NCBI GenBank assembly: GCA_963827595.1
Contig: CAWHBT010000012.1
Span: 248,001-312,000 of the forward strand
Direction of reading: 5' to 3'
Source of the DNA: DATEDA01 sp963827595
Lineage (GTDB): Bacteria; Pseudomonadota; Gammaproteobacteria; Burkholderiales; SG8-39
Length of the DNA: 64,000 nt
Part shown: one piece after another, positions 17,211 to 26,106 of the stretch
Numbering within the stretch: position 1 is the stretch's first letter
How the letters are laid out: each line of letters begins with the position of its first letter
The notes under the pieces: generated by a model
The model's input: the letters and a program-made list of their open reading frames with translations, nothing else
The model's database searches: none
What the model was told of the DNA's origin: nothing
Program-made: the position numbers and the translations under genes

Positions 17211-18307
17211 TGCCCGAGCCGCAGGCCACCCGTTCCGGCGCCGCGGAGCTCGCCGCCTCGCTCGCCGTGCCGCCGCGCGCCGAAGCCCTGCTGCGCGGCG
17301 CGCGCGATGCGCTCCGCGTCACGCTCGCGGTGGCGGCGGGCGCGCTCGTGTCCGCCGGTCTGGTGGCGGCGCTCGGCCACGACCCGTTCGCCGCGCTCCG
17401 CGTGATGCTGGAGACGGTGTTCCGCAGCCGGTCCGGGTTCGTCGACACGGTGCTCCAGGCGACGCCGCTCCTCCTGATCGCGCTCGGCTACGCGCTCGCG
17501 TTTCGCGCCCGGGTGTGGACGGTCGGGGGCGAGGGCCAGTTCCACCTCGGCGCCGCGGCCGCGGGGCTCGTGGCGCTCGGACTGCCGGCGGCGACGCCCG
17601 GACCGCTCGGTCTCGCGCTCGCCGTCGCCGCCGCGATCGCCGCCGGGACGGCGTGGGCGTTCGTCCCGGGCTGGCTGCGCGCACACCGCGGGGTGAACGA
17701 GGTGGTCTCGACCCTGATGCTCAACTTCGTCGGGATCTTCGTCATGAGCTGGCTGATCCGCACCGTGCTGCGCGACCCCGACATCCCGCTCCTCCAGACC
17801 CCGGCGTTTCCGGAGGCGTTCCGCTTCGCGGCCTTCGGCCAGAGCCGCCTCCACGTCGGCGTCGTGCTCGCGCTCGTGCTCGTCCCCGCGGTCGCCTACC
17901 TTGCGTACGGGTGCACGTTCGGGGCGCGTGCGCGGGCGATCGGCGCGAACCCGCGCGCGAGCCTGGCCGCCGGCGTCGACGTGCCGGGAACGATCATCGC
18001 GCTCTTCGTGCTGAGCGGCGCGCTGGCGGGCCTCGCCGGGGCGGTCCACGTGCTCGGGGTCACGCATCGGCTGGTCGTCGGGCTGTCGCACGACTTCGGG
18101 TACACCGCGGTGCTGGTCGCGCTGCTCGCGCGCAACCATCCGGTCGCCGTGATCCCTGCCGCGTTCCTGTTCTCGGCGCTCGTGGTCGGCGCCGAGGGCG
18201 TGCAGGTCGAGCTGCGGATCCCGAGCGACTTCGTGCGGGTCTTCATGGGGATCCTGGTGCTGTTCGTGCTCGCCGCCGACGCGCTCGCGCGGCGCCGCGC
18301 GCCATGA
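17210..18307 (+). CDS. ABC transporter permease, BMP-type importer, subunit 1
   Basis: 365 residues with about nine hydrophobic segments and the family loop GGEGQFHLGAAAAGL, followed by GVNEVVSTLMLNFVGIFV. It forms one half of the transmembrane pore with the next gene product. ATG 17210 is used; an in-frame GTG directly before it (17207) would add one residue. It overlaps the second permease gene by four bases. Confidence 0.9.
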   Translation: MPEPQATRSGAAELAASLAVPPRAEALLRGARDALRVTLAVAAGALVSAGLVAALGHDPFAALRVMLETVFRSRSGFVDTVLQATPLLLIALGYALAFRARVWTVGGEGQFHLGAAAAGLVALGLPAATPGPLGLALAVAAAIAAGTAWAFVPGWLRAHRGVNEVVSTLMLNFVGIFVMSWLIRTVLRDPDIPLLQTPAFPEAFRFAAFGQSRLHVGVVLALVLVPAVAYLAYGCTFGARARAIGANPRASLAAGVDVPGTIIALFVLSGALAGLAGAVHVLGVTHRLVVGLSHDFGYTAVLVALLARNHPVAVIPAAFLFSALVVGAEGVQVELRIPSDFVRVFMGILVLFVLAADALARRRAP

Positions 18308-19236
18308 CGCCGGACGCGCTCCTGCAGCTTGCCTCGGGCGCGCTCGTCTTCGCGACCAACTTCGCGCTCGTCGTCGGGCTGGCGGCGGTGGGCGCGGCGG
18401 TGACCGAGCGCGCGGGCGTGCTCAACCTCGGGCACGAGGGCGTGATGCTGTTCGGCGCCGCGGTCGGGTTCGTCGTCGCCTACGCGGCGAAGAATCCGTG
18501 GGCGGGGCTCGCCGGCGGCGTCGCGGCGGGGTTCGCGCTCGGGCTGCTGCTCGCGGTCTGGAGCGTGCTCTTCAAGACCGAGCAGGTGATCAACGGCCTG
18601 CTCCTGGTGCCGATCGGGTTCGGCCTCGGGAACGTGCTGTTCAAGCACCACTTCACCGGCGCGCTCGAGCCGCCGCGCGTGCCGCCGGTCGCGCCGGTCG
18701 GCATCCCGCTGCTCGAGGACATCCCGCTGCTCGGGCCGGTGCTCTTCGATCGCTCCCCGCTCGTCTACGCGGCGCTCGCGCTGATCGCGGTGGTCGCGTG
18801 GTTCCTCGCGCGCACGCGCGCGGGAATGACGATCCGCGCGGCCGGCGAGTCGCCGGAGACGCTCGACTTCAACGGCATCAGCGTGGACCGCTATCGCTTC
18901 GCCGCGGTGGTGATCGGGACCGGTCTCACCGGTTTTGCCGGCGCGCTGCTGGCGGTCGACCAGCTGCACCTCTTCCATCCGGCGATGACCGCCGGGCGGG
19001 GCTGGATCGCGATCGCGATCGTGATCGTCGGCGGCTGGCGGCCGTGGGCCTGCCTCGCGGCGGCGTTCCTCTTCGGGATCACCGACATGGTCCAGTTCCA
19101 GGTCCAGATCCAGGCCTTCCCGGTGCCGTACGAGCTGCTGCTCAGCCTGCCGTACGTCGCCACCGTCGCGGTGCTCGCGTGGTGGCGCTCGTCGGTGCGG
19201 GCGCCCGCGGCGCTCGGCGAGCCCTACCGGCGGTGA
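18304..19236 (+). CDS. ABC transporter permease, BMP-type importer, subunit 2
   Basis: 310 residues, highly hydrophobic, with the conserved TERAGVLNLGHEGVMLFGA segment near the N-terminus, the FNGISVDRYRF loop and AGRGWIAIAIVIVGGWRPW near the C-terminus, all typical of the second permease of nucleoside importers. It completes the first BMP-type system (14653-19236). The 2-oxoglutarate oxygenase gene starts 31 bases later, probably on the same transcript. Confidence 0.9.
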   Translation: MTPDALLQLASGALVFATNFALVVGLAAVGAAVTERAGVLNLGHEGVMLFGAAVGFVVAYAAKNPWAGLAGGVAAGFALGLLLAVWSVLFKTEQVINGLLLVPIGFGLGNVLFKHHFTGALEPPRVPPVAPVGIPLLEDIPLLGPVLFDRSPLVYAALALIAVVAWFLARTRAGMTIRAAGESPETLDFNGISVDRYRFAAVVIGTGLTGFAGALLAVDQLHLFHPAMTAGRGWIAIAIVIVGGWRPWACLAAAFLFGITDMVQFQVQIQAFPVPYELLLSLPYVATVAVLAWWRSSVRAPAALGEPYRR

Positions 19237-19267
19237 GCCCGACCGCGCGACCGATGAGGATGCACCG

Positions 19268-20209
19268 ATGACAGACCACGTTTCGTCCATCCCCGTGATC
19301 GACCTCGGCCCGAGCTTTTCGCCCGCGCTGGAAAGCCGCAAAGCGGTCGCGGCCGAGATCCGCGCGGCCTGCCGGGACACCGGGTTCTTCTACGTCAGCA
19401 ATCACGGCGTGCCCGAGGCCACGATCCAGGCCACGCTCGAGACGAGCAGGCGGTTTTTCGCCAGGCCGCTCGCGGCCAAGATGCCGCTCCTCGGAGCGGG
19501 GGGCTACGGGTACGACCCTCCGCAGCTGCAGGTCCTCGACGCGGCCGCGCCGCCCGATCTGAAGGAGGGCTTCATGATGGGGCCCGCGGAGAGCGAGCTG
19601 GCGCGGAGCGTCAAATGGCCCGCCGACATGCCCGAGCTGCGCCGCCAGCTCGAGGAGTATGACGCGCGCATGCGCCGGCTCGGGCGGCACCTCGTGCGGT
19701 GCATCGCGCTCTCGCTCGATCTCGCGGAGGACTATTTCGACGACGGCTACGACCGGCCGTCGTGCTCCGTGCGCCTGCTCCACTACGCGCCACGGCCGAG
19801 CGACGCACTGCCGAACCAGCTCGGCGCCGGTGCGCACACCGACTGGGGCGCGATCACGATGCTCGTCCAGGACGACGTCGGCGGCCTCGAGGTGAAGGGC
19901 GCCGACGGCCAGTGGATCAAGGCGACGCCGATCCCCGGCACCTTCGTCATCAATCTCGGCGACATGATCCGCCGCTGGACCAACGATACCTATCGCTCCA
20001 CGCTGCACCGCGTCGTGACCGGCACCGCCAGCCGCGACCGCTACTCGATCGCGACGTTCTTCAACCCGCGCGACGACTATCGCGTGGTGTGCGTCCCGAC
20101 CTGCCTGGCCGCGAACGCGGAGCCGATCTACCCGCCGTGCACGGTCGGCGAGCACATCATGGACATGATGCGCAAGACCTACGGCGCGGCGCTCGAGTCG
20201 CGCGCTTGA
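19268..20209 (+). CDS. 2-oxoglutarate/Fe(II) oxygenase, isopenicillin N synthase family
   Basis: 313 residues. The double-stranded beta-helix iron triad is H190-x-D192 (GAHTDWGAITML) and H247 (STLHRVV); the cosubstrate-binding R-x-S is R258 and S260 (DRYSIATFF). The N-terminal domain IPVIDLGPSF ... DTGFFYVSNHGVP is characteristic of the isopenicillin N synthase-like group. It would hydroxylate or demethylate a small substrate using O2 and 2-oxoglutarate. Placed between a nucleoside-type importer and a FadR-controlled hydrolase operon, oxidation of a heterocycle or N-demethylation is plausible but unproven. Its stop codon lies within the -35 box of the next promoter. Confidence 0.9.
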   Translation: MTDHVSSIPVIDLGPSFSPALESRKAVAAEIRAACRDTGFFYVSNHGVPEATIQATLETSRRFFARPLAAKMPLLGAGGYGYDPPQLQVLDAAAPPDLKEGFMMGPAESELARSVKWPADMPELRRQLEEYDARMRRLGRHLVRCIALSLDLAEDYFDDGYDRPSCSVRLLHYAPRPSDALPNQLGAGAHTDWGAITMLVQDDVGGLEVKGADGQWIKATPIPGTFVINLGDMIRRWTNDTYRSTLHRVVTGTASRDRYSIATFFNPRDDYRVVCVPTCLAANAEPIYPPCTVGEHIMDMMRKTYGAALESRA

Positions 20210-20250
20210 CATGCCCAACTGGTTCATTCACATAATCGCTGGTCGGACCA
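20206..20250 (+). promoter_or_regulatory. Promoter with overlapping FadR-type operator
   Basis: TTGACA at 20206-20211 and CATAAT at 20231-20236 (19-base spacing, slightly long) precede a perfect palindrome TGGTC-G-GACCA at 20240-20250 that would cover the transcription start. The palindrome differs only at its centre base from the one at 10840-10852. A half-site AACTGGTT lies between the -35 and -10. This strongly suggests repression by the same FadR-type protein, encoded three genes downstream. Confidence 0.65.
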
Positions 20251-20266
20251 CCGGCCGCACCGCGCC

Positions 20267-21964
20267 ATGACCGCCAAGCCGCGCATCGCCCATTTCGCCG
20301 GCCCGAATGCGACGATCCAGAACTCGCCGCCGCTCGTCACCAGCAACCAGGCGCGGGCGAAGTACGGCCTGCCGCCGCGGCTGAACCCGGACGGCAGCCG
20401 GCCGCGGTTCGACGAGCTGCGCGCGCAGCGGCTCGCCGCGCCGGTCACGGTGTACGTGGAGCAGTTCAGCGCCCATCCGCTCGAGCGGGACGCCGCCGAG
20501 CTCTACGCGCCGCCCGACGGCTACCTCGGCGCGGACGGGAGCTTCCACCGCGAACGTCGCAGCCCCGCCGACCGGCCGGTCTACGAGATCGAGCTCCGGC
20601 CGGAGGACGGCGTCTATCCGCTGCCGTACATGGCGCGCCAGGCCGACGGGAGTGCCTGGGAGGAAGACTGCGCCGCGGCGGGAGCGCCGGCCGAGCGCGC
20701 GCGCCAGCCGTTCTATCCCGACGGCTCGCGCAGCTTCGAGGAGATCGACCGCCTCGGCATCGACGGCAAGGGCCACGGCAACATGATCAGCGCGCGGGCC
20801 GAGGTCGACTTCTATCGCGTGCTGCCGCCCGCCGGCTACACGAATGGGCTGCCGGCAGCGCTGCGGACCGACGTCGGCGAGGGCGACATCCCGCCCGAGG
20901 TGCGCGGGCGCGACTTCTTCCCGTACCGGCCGTATCACATCGCCGCGATGCCGCCGCGACCGGGCCTCGCCCGCATCGCGAACGCGGTCCAGCGGGTGCT
21001 CGCCTCGGGCCGCTACCTCGGCGCGATCTGGACCCAGGGCAGTCCGCGGATCGAGGAGACGATCTACTGGTTCAACCTCATCCTGGACACGACGCTGCCG
21101 ATCTGCGGCAATGCGGCGCAGCGCCCGCAAGGCGAGATCAGCAACGACGGGCCGAAGAACATCGCCGACGCGGTCGAGTACCTCACCTCGCGGGTGTGGG
21201 CCGACGAGGCGGGGCGGAACCGCGCCGGGATGGTGCTCCTCCAGGAGCAGCGGCTCTTCGCCGCGCGCGACGTGCAGAAGGCCGACGCGCGCCCCGGCGG
21301 ATACATCGCGACCGGCGGCCACGGCGGGGTCATCGGCGCCGCCGGGCACGACGGGCCGCCGGTGCTGACGTATCTCCCGGTCGCGCGGCACACCTACCGC
21401 TCCGAGGTCAACCTGAGCCGCCTGCCCGCGGAGGCGATGGGGGTGCGGCGCGAGGGCGGCCGCCTGGTGCGGATCGCGGTGCCGATCAAGGCCGCCGACG
21501 GTGCGCTGCTCGACGGCGCGATCCCCAAGGTGACGATCGTCAAGGACGGCAGCTACTGCGCCGACGATTTCGACGAGGATCCGGAGCGCGAGGTGGACCT
21601 CCTCGCGCAGCTCGACGCGAACCTGCGCACCGCGCCGCTCGCGGGCTTCGTCGTCGAGGGGCTCGCGCCCTACGGGATGATGACCTCCCAAGCGCGCCAC
21701 CAGCTGATGATGCGCGCGGTGCACAGCGGCATGCCGGTGGTGCGGGTCGGCCGCGGCAACAACGAGGGCTTCACCCCGGCGCGCGATCGGCTCATCGGCG
21801 GCCGCAATCTGACCGCGACCAAGGCGCGGCTGCTGCTCATGGCCTGCCTGATGCGCTTCGGCGGGCTGCCGCCCGCGGCCGACCCGGACCGCCCGACGGC
21901 GGCCGAGATCGTCGCGATCCGCCAGGCGGTGGCCGCCTATCAGGCGGTTTTCGATACCCACTAG
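20267..21964 (+). CDS. Asparaginase-fold protein with altered catalytic residues
   Basis: 565 residues, nearly twice the usual asparaginase length. The type I/II asparaginase core is recognisable in TQGSPRIEETIYWFNLILDT (256-275), NAAQRPQGEISNDGPKNIADA (282-302) and the C-terminal VEGLAPYGMM ... GRGNNEGFTPARD. At the position of the catalytic THGTDT the sequence is TQGSPR, so the Thr-Asp pair is Ser-Pro. The N-terminal TGGTI is replaced by AGPNATIQ (11-18). It is therefore probably not an L-asparaginase; another amide or an imide/cyclic ureide substrate, or a non-catalytic role, is possible. First gene of the FadR-controlled transcription unit. Confidence 0.75.
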   Translation: MTAKPRIAHFAGPNATIQNSPPLVTSNQARAKYGLPPRLNPDGSRPRFDELRAQRLAAPVTVYVEQFSAHPLERDAAELYAPPDGYLGADGSFHRERRSPADRPVYEIELRPEDGVYPLPYMARQADGSAWEEDCAAAGAPAERARQPFYPDGSRSFEEIDRLGIDGKGHGNMISARAEVDFYRVLPPAGYTNGLPAALRTDVGEGDIPPEVRGRDFFPYRPYHIAAMPPRPGLARIANAVQRVLASGRYLGAIWTQGSPRIEETIYWFNLILDTTLPICGNAAQRPQGEISNDGPKNIADAVEYLTSRVWADEAGRNRAGMVLLQEQRLFAARDVQKADARPGGYIATGGHGGVIGAAGHDGPPVLTYLPVARHTYRSEVNLSRLPAEAMGVRREGGRLVRIAVPIKAADGALLDGAIPKVTIVKDGSYCADDFDEDPEREVDLLAQLDANLRTAPLAGFVVEGLAPYGMMTSQARHQLMMRAVHSGMPVVRVGRGNNEGFTPARDRLIGGRNLTATKARLLLMACLMRFGGLPPAADPDRPTAAEIVAIRQAVAAYQAVFDTH

Positions 21965-21992
21965 CGCGCGCCGGACCGAGGAGGCGACCGAC

Positions 21993-23015
21993 ATGACCCG
22001 CCATCCCACGCTGTTCGTGACCCGCAGGGGTTTGCGCCACCAGCAGGCCGCGCTCGACGCGGCGCCGCCCGAGCTCGACGTCACCGTCCGGCGCACGGCG
22101 GACCAGCGCGAGATCCTGCCGCTCCTCGCCGACGCCGAGTTCCTGGTGAGTGAGCGCGTCGGCACGATCGACGCCGAGGTGATCGCCGCCGGACGCAAGC
22201 TGAAGCTCATCCAGCGGCTCGGGTCGCAAGTCTGGGACATCGACCTCGCCGCCGCGAGGCGCGCCGGCATCCCGGTGTGCTGCTGGCCGGTCGCGACCTG
22301 CATCCTCGTCGCCGAGCACACCATCCTCCTGATGCTCGCGCTCGGGCGGCGCCTGCGGGAGCTGGTGAAGATCACCGACGAGGCGGGCGACTGGGGCCTG
22401 CCGCCGAAGCGATGCAGCGAGGACTACTTCGCCTTCAACTGGTCGCGGCGGGAGCATCAAGGGGCGTTCCTCGGCGCGACGGTCGGCATTCTCGGCTTCG
22501 GCGAGATCGGCACCGAGCTCGCCCGGCGGCTGAAGCCCTTCGGCTGCACGGTGCTCTACGCGAAGCGCAGCCGCCTGCCGCCGTCGGTGGAGACCGAGCT
22601 CGGCCTCACCTACGCCACCCGGGACGAGCTCGCCGAGCGGTCCGACTACGTGAGCTGCCTCCTGCCCAATCTCCCGGAGAACAACCAGAGCGTCGACGCG
22701 ACGTTCTTCGGGAAAGCGAAGCGCGGCGCCTGCTTCGTGCATTGCGGTGCGCCCGGCACGGTGAACGAAGGCGACCTGATCGCGGCGCTGCGCGGCGGGC
22801 GCCTCGGGGGCGCCGCGATCGACTGCTACACCTACGAGCCGCTGCGTCCCGACGACCCGCTCCTCGAGCTCGCGCGCAACCCGGCGGCGAACCTCGTCCT
22901 CACGCCGCACGTGGCGGCGGGCACGGTGGCGGCGAGTCGCGACGAGCGGGTGCGCGACTACACGAACCTCCTCGCCGTGCTGCGCGGCGAGCCGCTGCAG
23001 CATCGGATCGCATGA
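21993..23015 (+). CDS. D-2-hydroxyacid dehydrogenase family protein with altered active site
   Basis: 340 residues. The NAD-binding Rossmann motif is GILGFGEIGTELA (G168, G170, G173). The general acid pair is represented by E282 (TYEPL) and H306 (LTPHVAAG). The conserved arginine that binds the 2-oxoacid carboxylate, normally in NTARG, is missing: the segment reads CGAPG (251-255), with proline in its place. Reduction of an ordinary 2-oxoacid is therefore doubtful, and a different substrate is inferred. It lies 28 bases after the asparaginase-fold gene, with a GGAGG Shine-Dalgarno, and overlaps the regulator gene by four bases. Confidence 0.85.
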   Translation: MTRHPTLFVTRRGLRHQQAALDAAPPELDVTVRRTADQREILPLLADAEFLVSERVGTIDAEVIAAGRKLKLIQRLGSQVWDIDLAAARRAGIPVCCWPVATCILVAEHTILLMLALGRRLRELVKITDEAGDWGLPPKRCSEDYFAFNWSRREHQGAFLGATVGILGFGEIGTELARRLKPFGCTVLYAKRSRLPPSVETELGLTYATRDELAERSDYVSCLLPNLPENNQSVDATFFGKAKRGACFVHCGAPGTVNEGDLIAALRGGRLGGAAIDCYTYEPLRPDDPLLELARNPAANLVLTPHVAAGTVAASRDERVRDYTNLLAVLRGEPLQHRIA

Positions 23016-23845
23016 GCGTCGGCCGCGCCGCGGTGGGGGTCGCGCGCGGTCCGGCCGTCGGCGCCCGCCGGGGGCCCGGGCAGCGGATCGCAGCGTCGCG
23101 GAGCCCGGCGCGGCGCTGGGAGCACGTCGTCACCGGCATCCGGGAGCTGATCCGCCGCGAGGGCCTCAAGCAGGGCGATCGCTTGCCCGGCGAACGGCAG
23201 CTCGCCGAGCGGTTCGGCGTGAGCCGCGGGACGGTGCGCGAGGCGATGCAGTTCCTGGCGGCGATCGGTCTCGTCGCGACCCGCCACGGCGACGGATCGG
23301 TCATCCGCACGGCGTCGAGCAGCACGCTGCGCGACACCTGGCGCGACTGGGTTGCGAAGCACCAGGGTCGCGTGCTCGAGCTGATCGAGGCGCGGATGGG
23401 CAGCGAGATGCTCGCGGCCGAGCTCGCGGCGCGGCGCGCCGGCCCGGAGCACCTCGAGCGCATGGCCGAGGCGCTGCGGGCGATGAAGGCGGCACGCGAC
23501 GCCACCGCGTTCGTCCAGTGCGATCTCGCGTTCCACTCCGCGCTGCTGCAGGCCGCGGGCAACCGCACGCTGCGCGAGATCGCCGAGGCGCTCGGTGCCG
23601 AGCTCGTCCCGGAGCGCGCCGCGCTCGCCGACCTCGCCGGGCGCGTGACGCGGTCGCACGCCGAGCATCTCGCGATCTACGCGGCGATTCGCGCCGGCGA
23701 CGCGGCGCGGGCGCGCGAGGCGGTGCGCGCCCACCTGGCGAGCGTGCAGCACGACGTGCTGATCGAGGTGCTGGGCGTGGACGAGCGCCGCCCGGCGGCG
23801 CCGCGGCGCCGGGCCGCACGCCCGCCCGCCGGGGCGGGCGCATGA
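23012..23845 (+). CDS. GntR-family transcriptional regulator, FadR subfamily (FCD domain)
   Basis: 277 residues. The winged helix-turn-helix is at about 35-100 (LPGERQLAERFGVSRGTVREAM, 59-80). The all-helical FCD effector domain follows, with DLAFHSALLQAAGN and the SHAEHLAIYAAI histidine region that commonly binds a metal and a small carboxylate. Proteins of this subfamily bind TGGTnnnACCA-type palindromes; such sites lie at 10840-10852 and 20240-20250, upstream of two operons here, the second of which contains this gene. Autoregulated repression relieved by a pathway intermediate is inferred. The first 30 residues are low-complexity and basic, so a later start is possible. Confidence 0.92.
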   Translation: MSVGRAAVGVARGPAVGARRGPGQRIAASRSPARRWEHVVTGIRELIRREGLKQGDRLPGERQLAERFGVSRGTVREAMQFLAAIGLVATRHGDGSVIRTASSSTLRDTWRDWVAKHQGRVLELIEARMGSEMLAAELAARRAGPEHLERMAEALRAMKAARDATAFVQCDLAFHSALLQAAGNRTLREIAEALGAELVPERAALADLAGRVTRSHAEHLAIYAAIRAGDAARAREAVRAHLASVQHDVLIEVLGVDERRPAAPRRRAARPPAGAGA

Positions 23846-26106
23846 CCCAGGCCGCCACGCAGCGGGCCGCGCCGGCCCCCGGGTCGGGCCTGCGGCTCGA
23901 CCCGAAGACCTTCGAGATCCTCCGCCATCGCCTGTGGTACATCAACGACGAGGGCGCGCGCACGATCAGCCGGCTCTCCGGCTCCCCGGTGGCGACCGAG
24001 GTGTTCGACATGAACACCGGGTTGATGACCGCCGACGGCGACCTCGTCTACATCGACACCTTCATCTGCGCGCAGGCGACGGGCTTGAGCCCGTTCGTCA
24101 AGACCCTGCTCGCGGACTACGCCGACAACCCCGGCATCGGCGTGGACGACACGTTCCTCACCAACGATCCGTACGTCGCGGTCGCGCACCAGACGTGCGT
24201 GATGGTGGCCGGTCCGGTGCACTGGGAGGGCCGGCTCGCCGGGTGGACGGGCGCCTCCCTTCACGTGATCGACGTCGGCGGCCCGATGGCGGGACAGGCG
24301 CAGATCGACGCCACCGACATTTTCGGCGAGCAGCCGCTGACGCCGCCGGTGAAGTTGGTCGAAGGCGGGCGCCTCCGCCGCGACGTCGAGCGCGCGTACC
24401 TGCGCAACTCGCGGCTCCCCGACCTGCTCGCGCTCGACCTGCGCGCGAAGGTCGCAGCGCACCAGGTGATCCGCCGGCGCCTGGTCGAGACGTTCCGCGA
24501 GTTCGGCTTCGACGCGGTGCAGGCGGCGATGGCCGACGTGATCGACTACACCGAGCGTCGGCTGCGCGCGCGGCTGCGCGAGCTCCCCGACGGCGAGTGG
24601 CGCCACCGCGGCTACATCGAGGTCGGCAGCCGCATCTACGCCTGCGCGGTCACGATGACCAAGGCGGGCGAGCGCCTGGTCTTCGACTTCACCGAGACCG
24701 ACGACCAGGCGCCGGCGCTCGTCAACTGCACCGTGCACGGCCTCGTCGGCGGGGTGCTGGCGTCGATGCTGGTCTACCTGTGCTGGGACATCCCGTGGTC
24801 GCCGGCGGGAGTGCGGCGCGTGCTGGAGGTGAAGTCGCGGCCCGGGAGCGTGTTCCACGCGACCTGGCCGGCGGGGGTCTCGAAGTCGACCACGACCGCG
24901 ATCTGGGAAGCGCGCAATTTGGCGTCGATCGCGATCGGCAAGATGCTGGGCGCATCGCCGCGCCACCGGGACCGCGCGATGGCGGGCTGGCAGGGGGTGA
25001 AGGCGCTCGAGGAGCTGTTCGGTCGCGACGACGCGGGCGAGGCGTTCGGCGGCCCGCTGCTCGACGGCATGGCGGGCGGCAGCGGCGCGCTCTGCTGCCG
25101 CGACGGCATCGACACCGGCGGCCACACGAGCTCGGTCCGCGCCACGATCGCGAACGTCGAGAGCTACGAGTATCGCTTTCCGATCCTCTACCTCTACCGC
25201 CGCCAGACGCCCGACTCGGGCGGGCCGGGGATGTTCCGCGGCGGCGCCGGGATCAGCATGATGTACACGCTGGCCGGCGTCGAGGAGATCCCCACCAAGA
25301 TCCTCCACACCTTCGGCGTGGAGCAGCCCGAGTCGCCGGGAATGTTCGGCGGACATCCCTCGTGCACCAACCAGTTCGCGATCCTGCGCCGGAGCGACGT
25401 CGAGGCGCGATTCGCGCGCGGCGAAGTGCCGGGCGAACTGGGCGAGATCGCAGGCGACCTCGAGGTCTATCCCGCGTACCAGAGCACCTCGATGCGCCGT
25501 GGCGACGTGTACCGCACGGCCTCGCAGGGCGGGGGCGGCTACGGCGACCCGCTCGATCGCGATCCGGCCAGGGTGGCGCAGGACGTCGCGAACGGTCTGG
25601 TCACCGTGGAGTGGGCGCGGCGTGCCTATGGCGTGGTGCTCGACGCCGCGGGTGAGGTCGATGTCGCCGCGACGCGGGCCGCGCGCGAGAAAATCCGCGG
25701 GGCGCGGCGCACGGCGGCGGGACTCGACGGCAAGGCTGGGCCACGGCCCGCACCGTGGCACCCGGAGCGCGAAGGCGTCCGCGTGGCCGAGGCGGTGTAC
25801 GGCGAGCTCAAGGACGGCGCGCTCCGGCTCCGCTGCCGCTGCGGGCACGTGCTCGGGCCGGCCGACCGGTCGCCGAAGCTCGGCGCCGCGATGGCGCGGC
25901 TGCCGGTCCAGGCGATCGGGCCCGAGGTGAATCCCCACTCGGTGGGCGGCGCGCGGTTCGAGCTGCGCGAGTTCTACTGCCCGGCGTGCTTCACGCGGCT
26001 CGAGACGGAGATCGCGCGCCCCGACGATCCGGTGGTCGACGATGCGCGCATCGATTCGGCGTGGCTCGCGCGCGAGGCGGCGCCGACGGGCGCGGTCGGG
26101 CGATGA
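23842..26106 (+). CDS. Hydantoinase B / oxoprolinase family protein with C-terminal zinc ribbon
   Basis: 754 residues. Residues about 20-560 form the HyuB domain (DPKTFEILRHRLWYINDEGA, FLTNDPYVAVAHQTCVMVAG, GGGGYGDPLDRDPARVAQDV). A C-terminal extension at about 660-720 carries two cysteine pairs, C665/C667 (RCRCGH) and C713/C716 (YCPACF), resembling the small gamma subunit of acetone/acetophenone carboxylases fused in place. With the HyuA partner downstream it would form an ATP-dependent cyclic-amide hydrolase or a carboxylase. The start overlaps the regulator stop (ATGA). The second HyuB in this window (42234-44027) lacks the extension. Confidence 0.9.
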   Translation: MTQAATQRAAPAPGSGLRLDPKTFEILRHRLWYINDEGARTISRLSGSPVATEVFDMNTGLMTADGDLVYIDTFICAQATGLSPFVKTLLADYADNPGIGVDDTFLTNDPYVAVAHQTCVMVAGPVHWEGRLAGWTGASLHVIDVGGPMAGQAQIDATDIFGEQPLTPPVKLVEGGRLRRDVERAYLRNSRLPDLLALDLRAKVAAHQVIRRRLVETFREFGFDAVQAAMADVIDYTERRLRARLRELPDGEWRHRGYIEVGSRIYACAVTMTKAGERLVFDFTETDDQAPALVNCTVHGLVGGVLASMLVYLCWDIPWSPAGVRRVLEVKSRPGSVFHATWPAGVSKSTTTAIWEARNLASIAIGKMLGASPRHRDRAMAGWQGVKALEELFGRDDAGEAFGGPLLDGMAGGSGALCCRDGIDTGGHTSSVRATIANVESYEYRFPILYLYRRQTPDSGGPGMFRGGAGISMMYTLAGVEEIPTKILHTFGVEQPESPGMFGGHPSCTNQFAILRRSDVEARFARGEVPGELGEIAGDLEVYPAYQSTSMRRGDVYRTASQGGGGYGDPLDRDPARVAQDVANGLVTVEWARRAYGVVLDAAGEVDVAATRAAREKIRGARRTAAGLDGKAGPRPAPWHPEREGVRVAEAVYGELKDGALRLRCRCGHVLGPADRSPKLGAAMARLPVQAIGPEVNPHSVGGARFELREFYCPACFTRLETEIARPDDPVVDDARIDSAWLAREAAPTGAVGR

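Noticed and set aside
20267..21964. Calling this gene L-asparaginase
   Set aside because: Key catalytic motif residues are absent and the protein is far too long.
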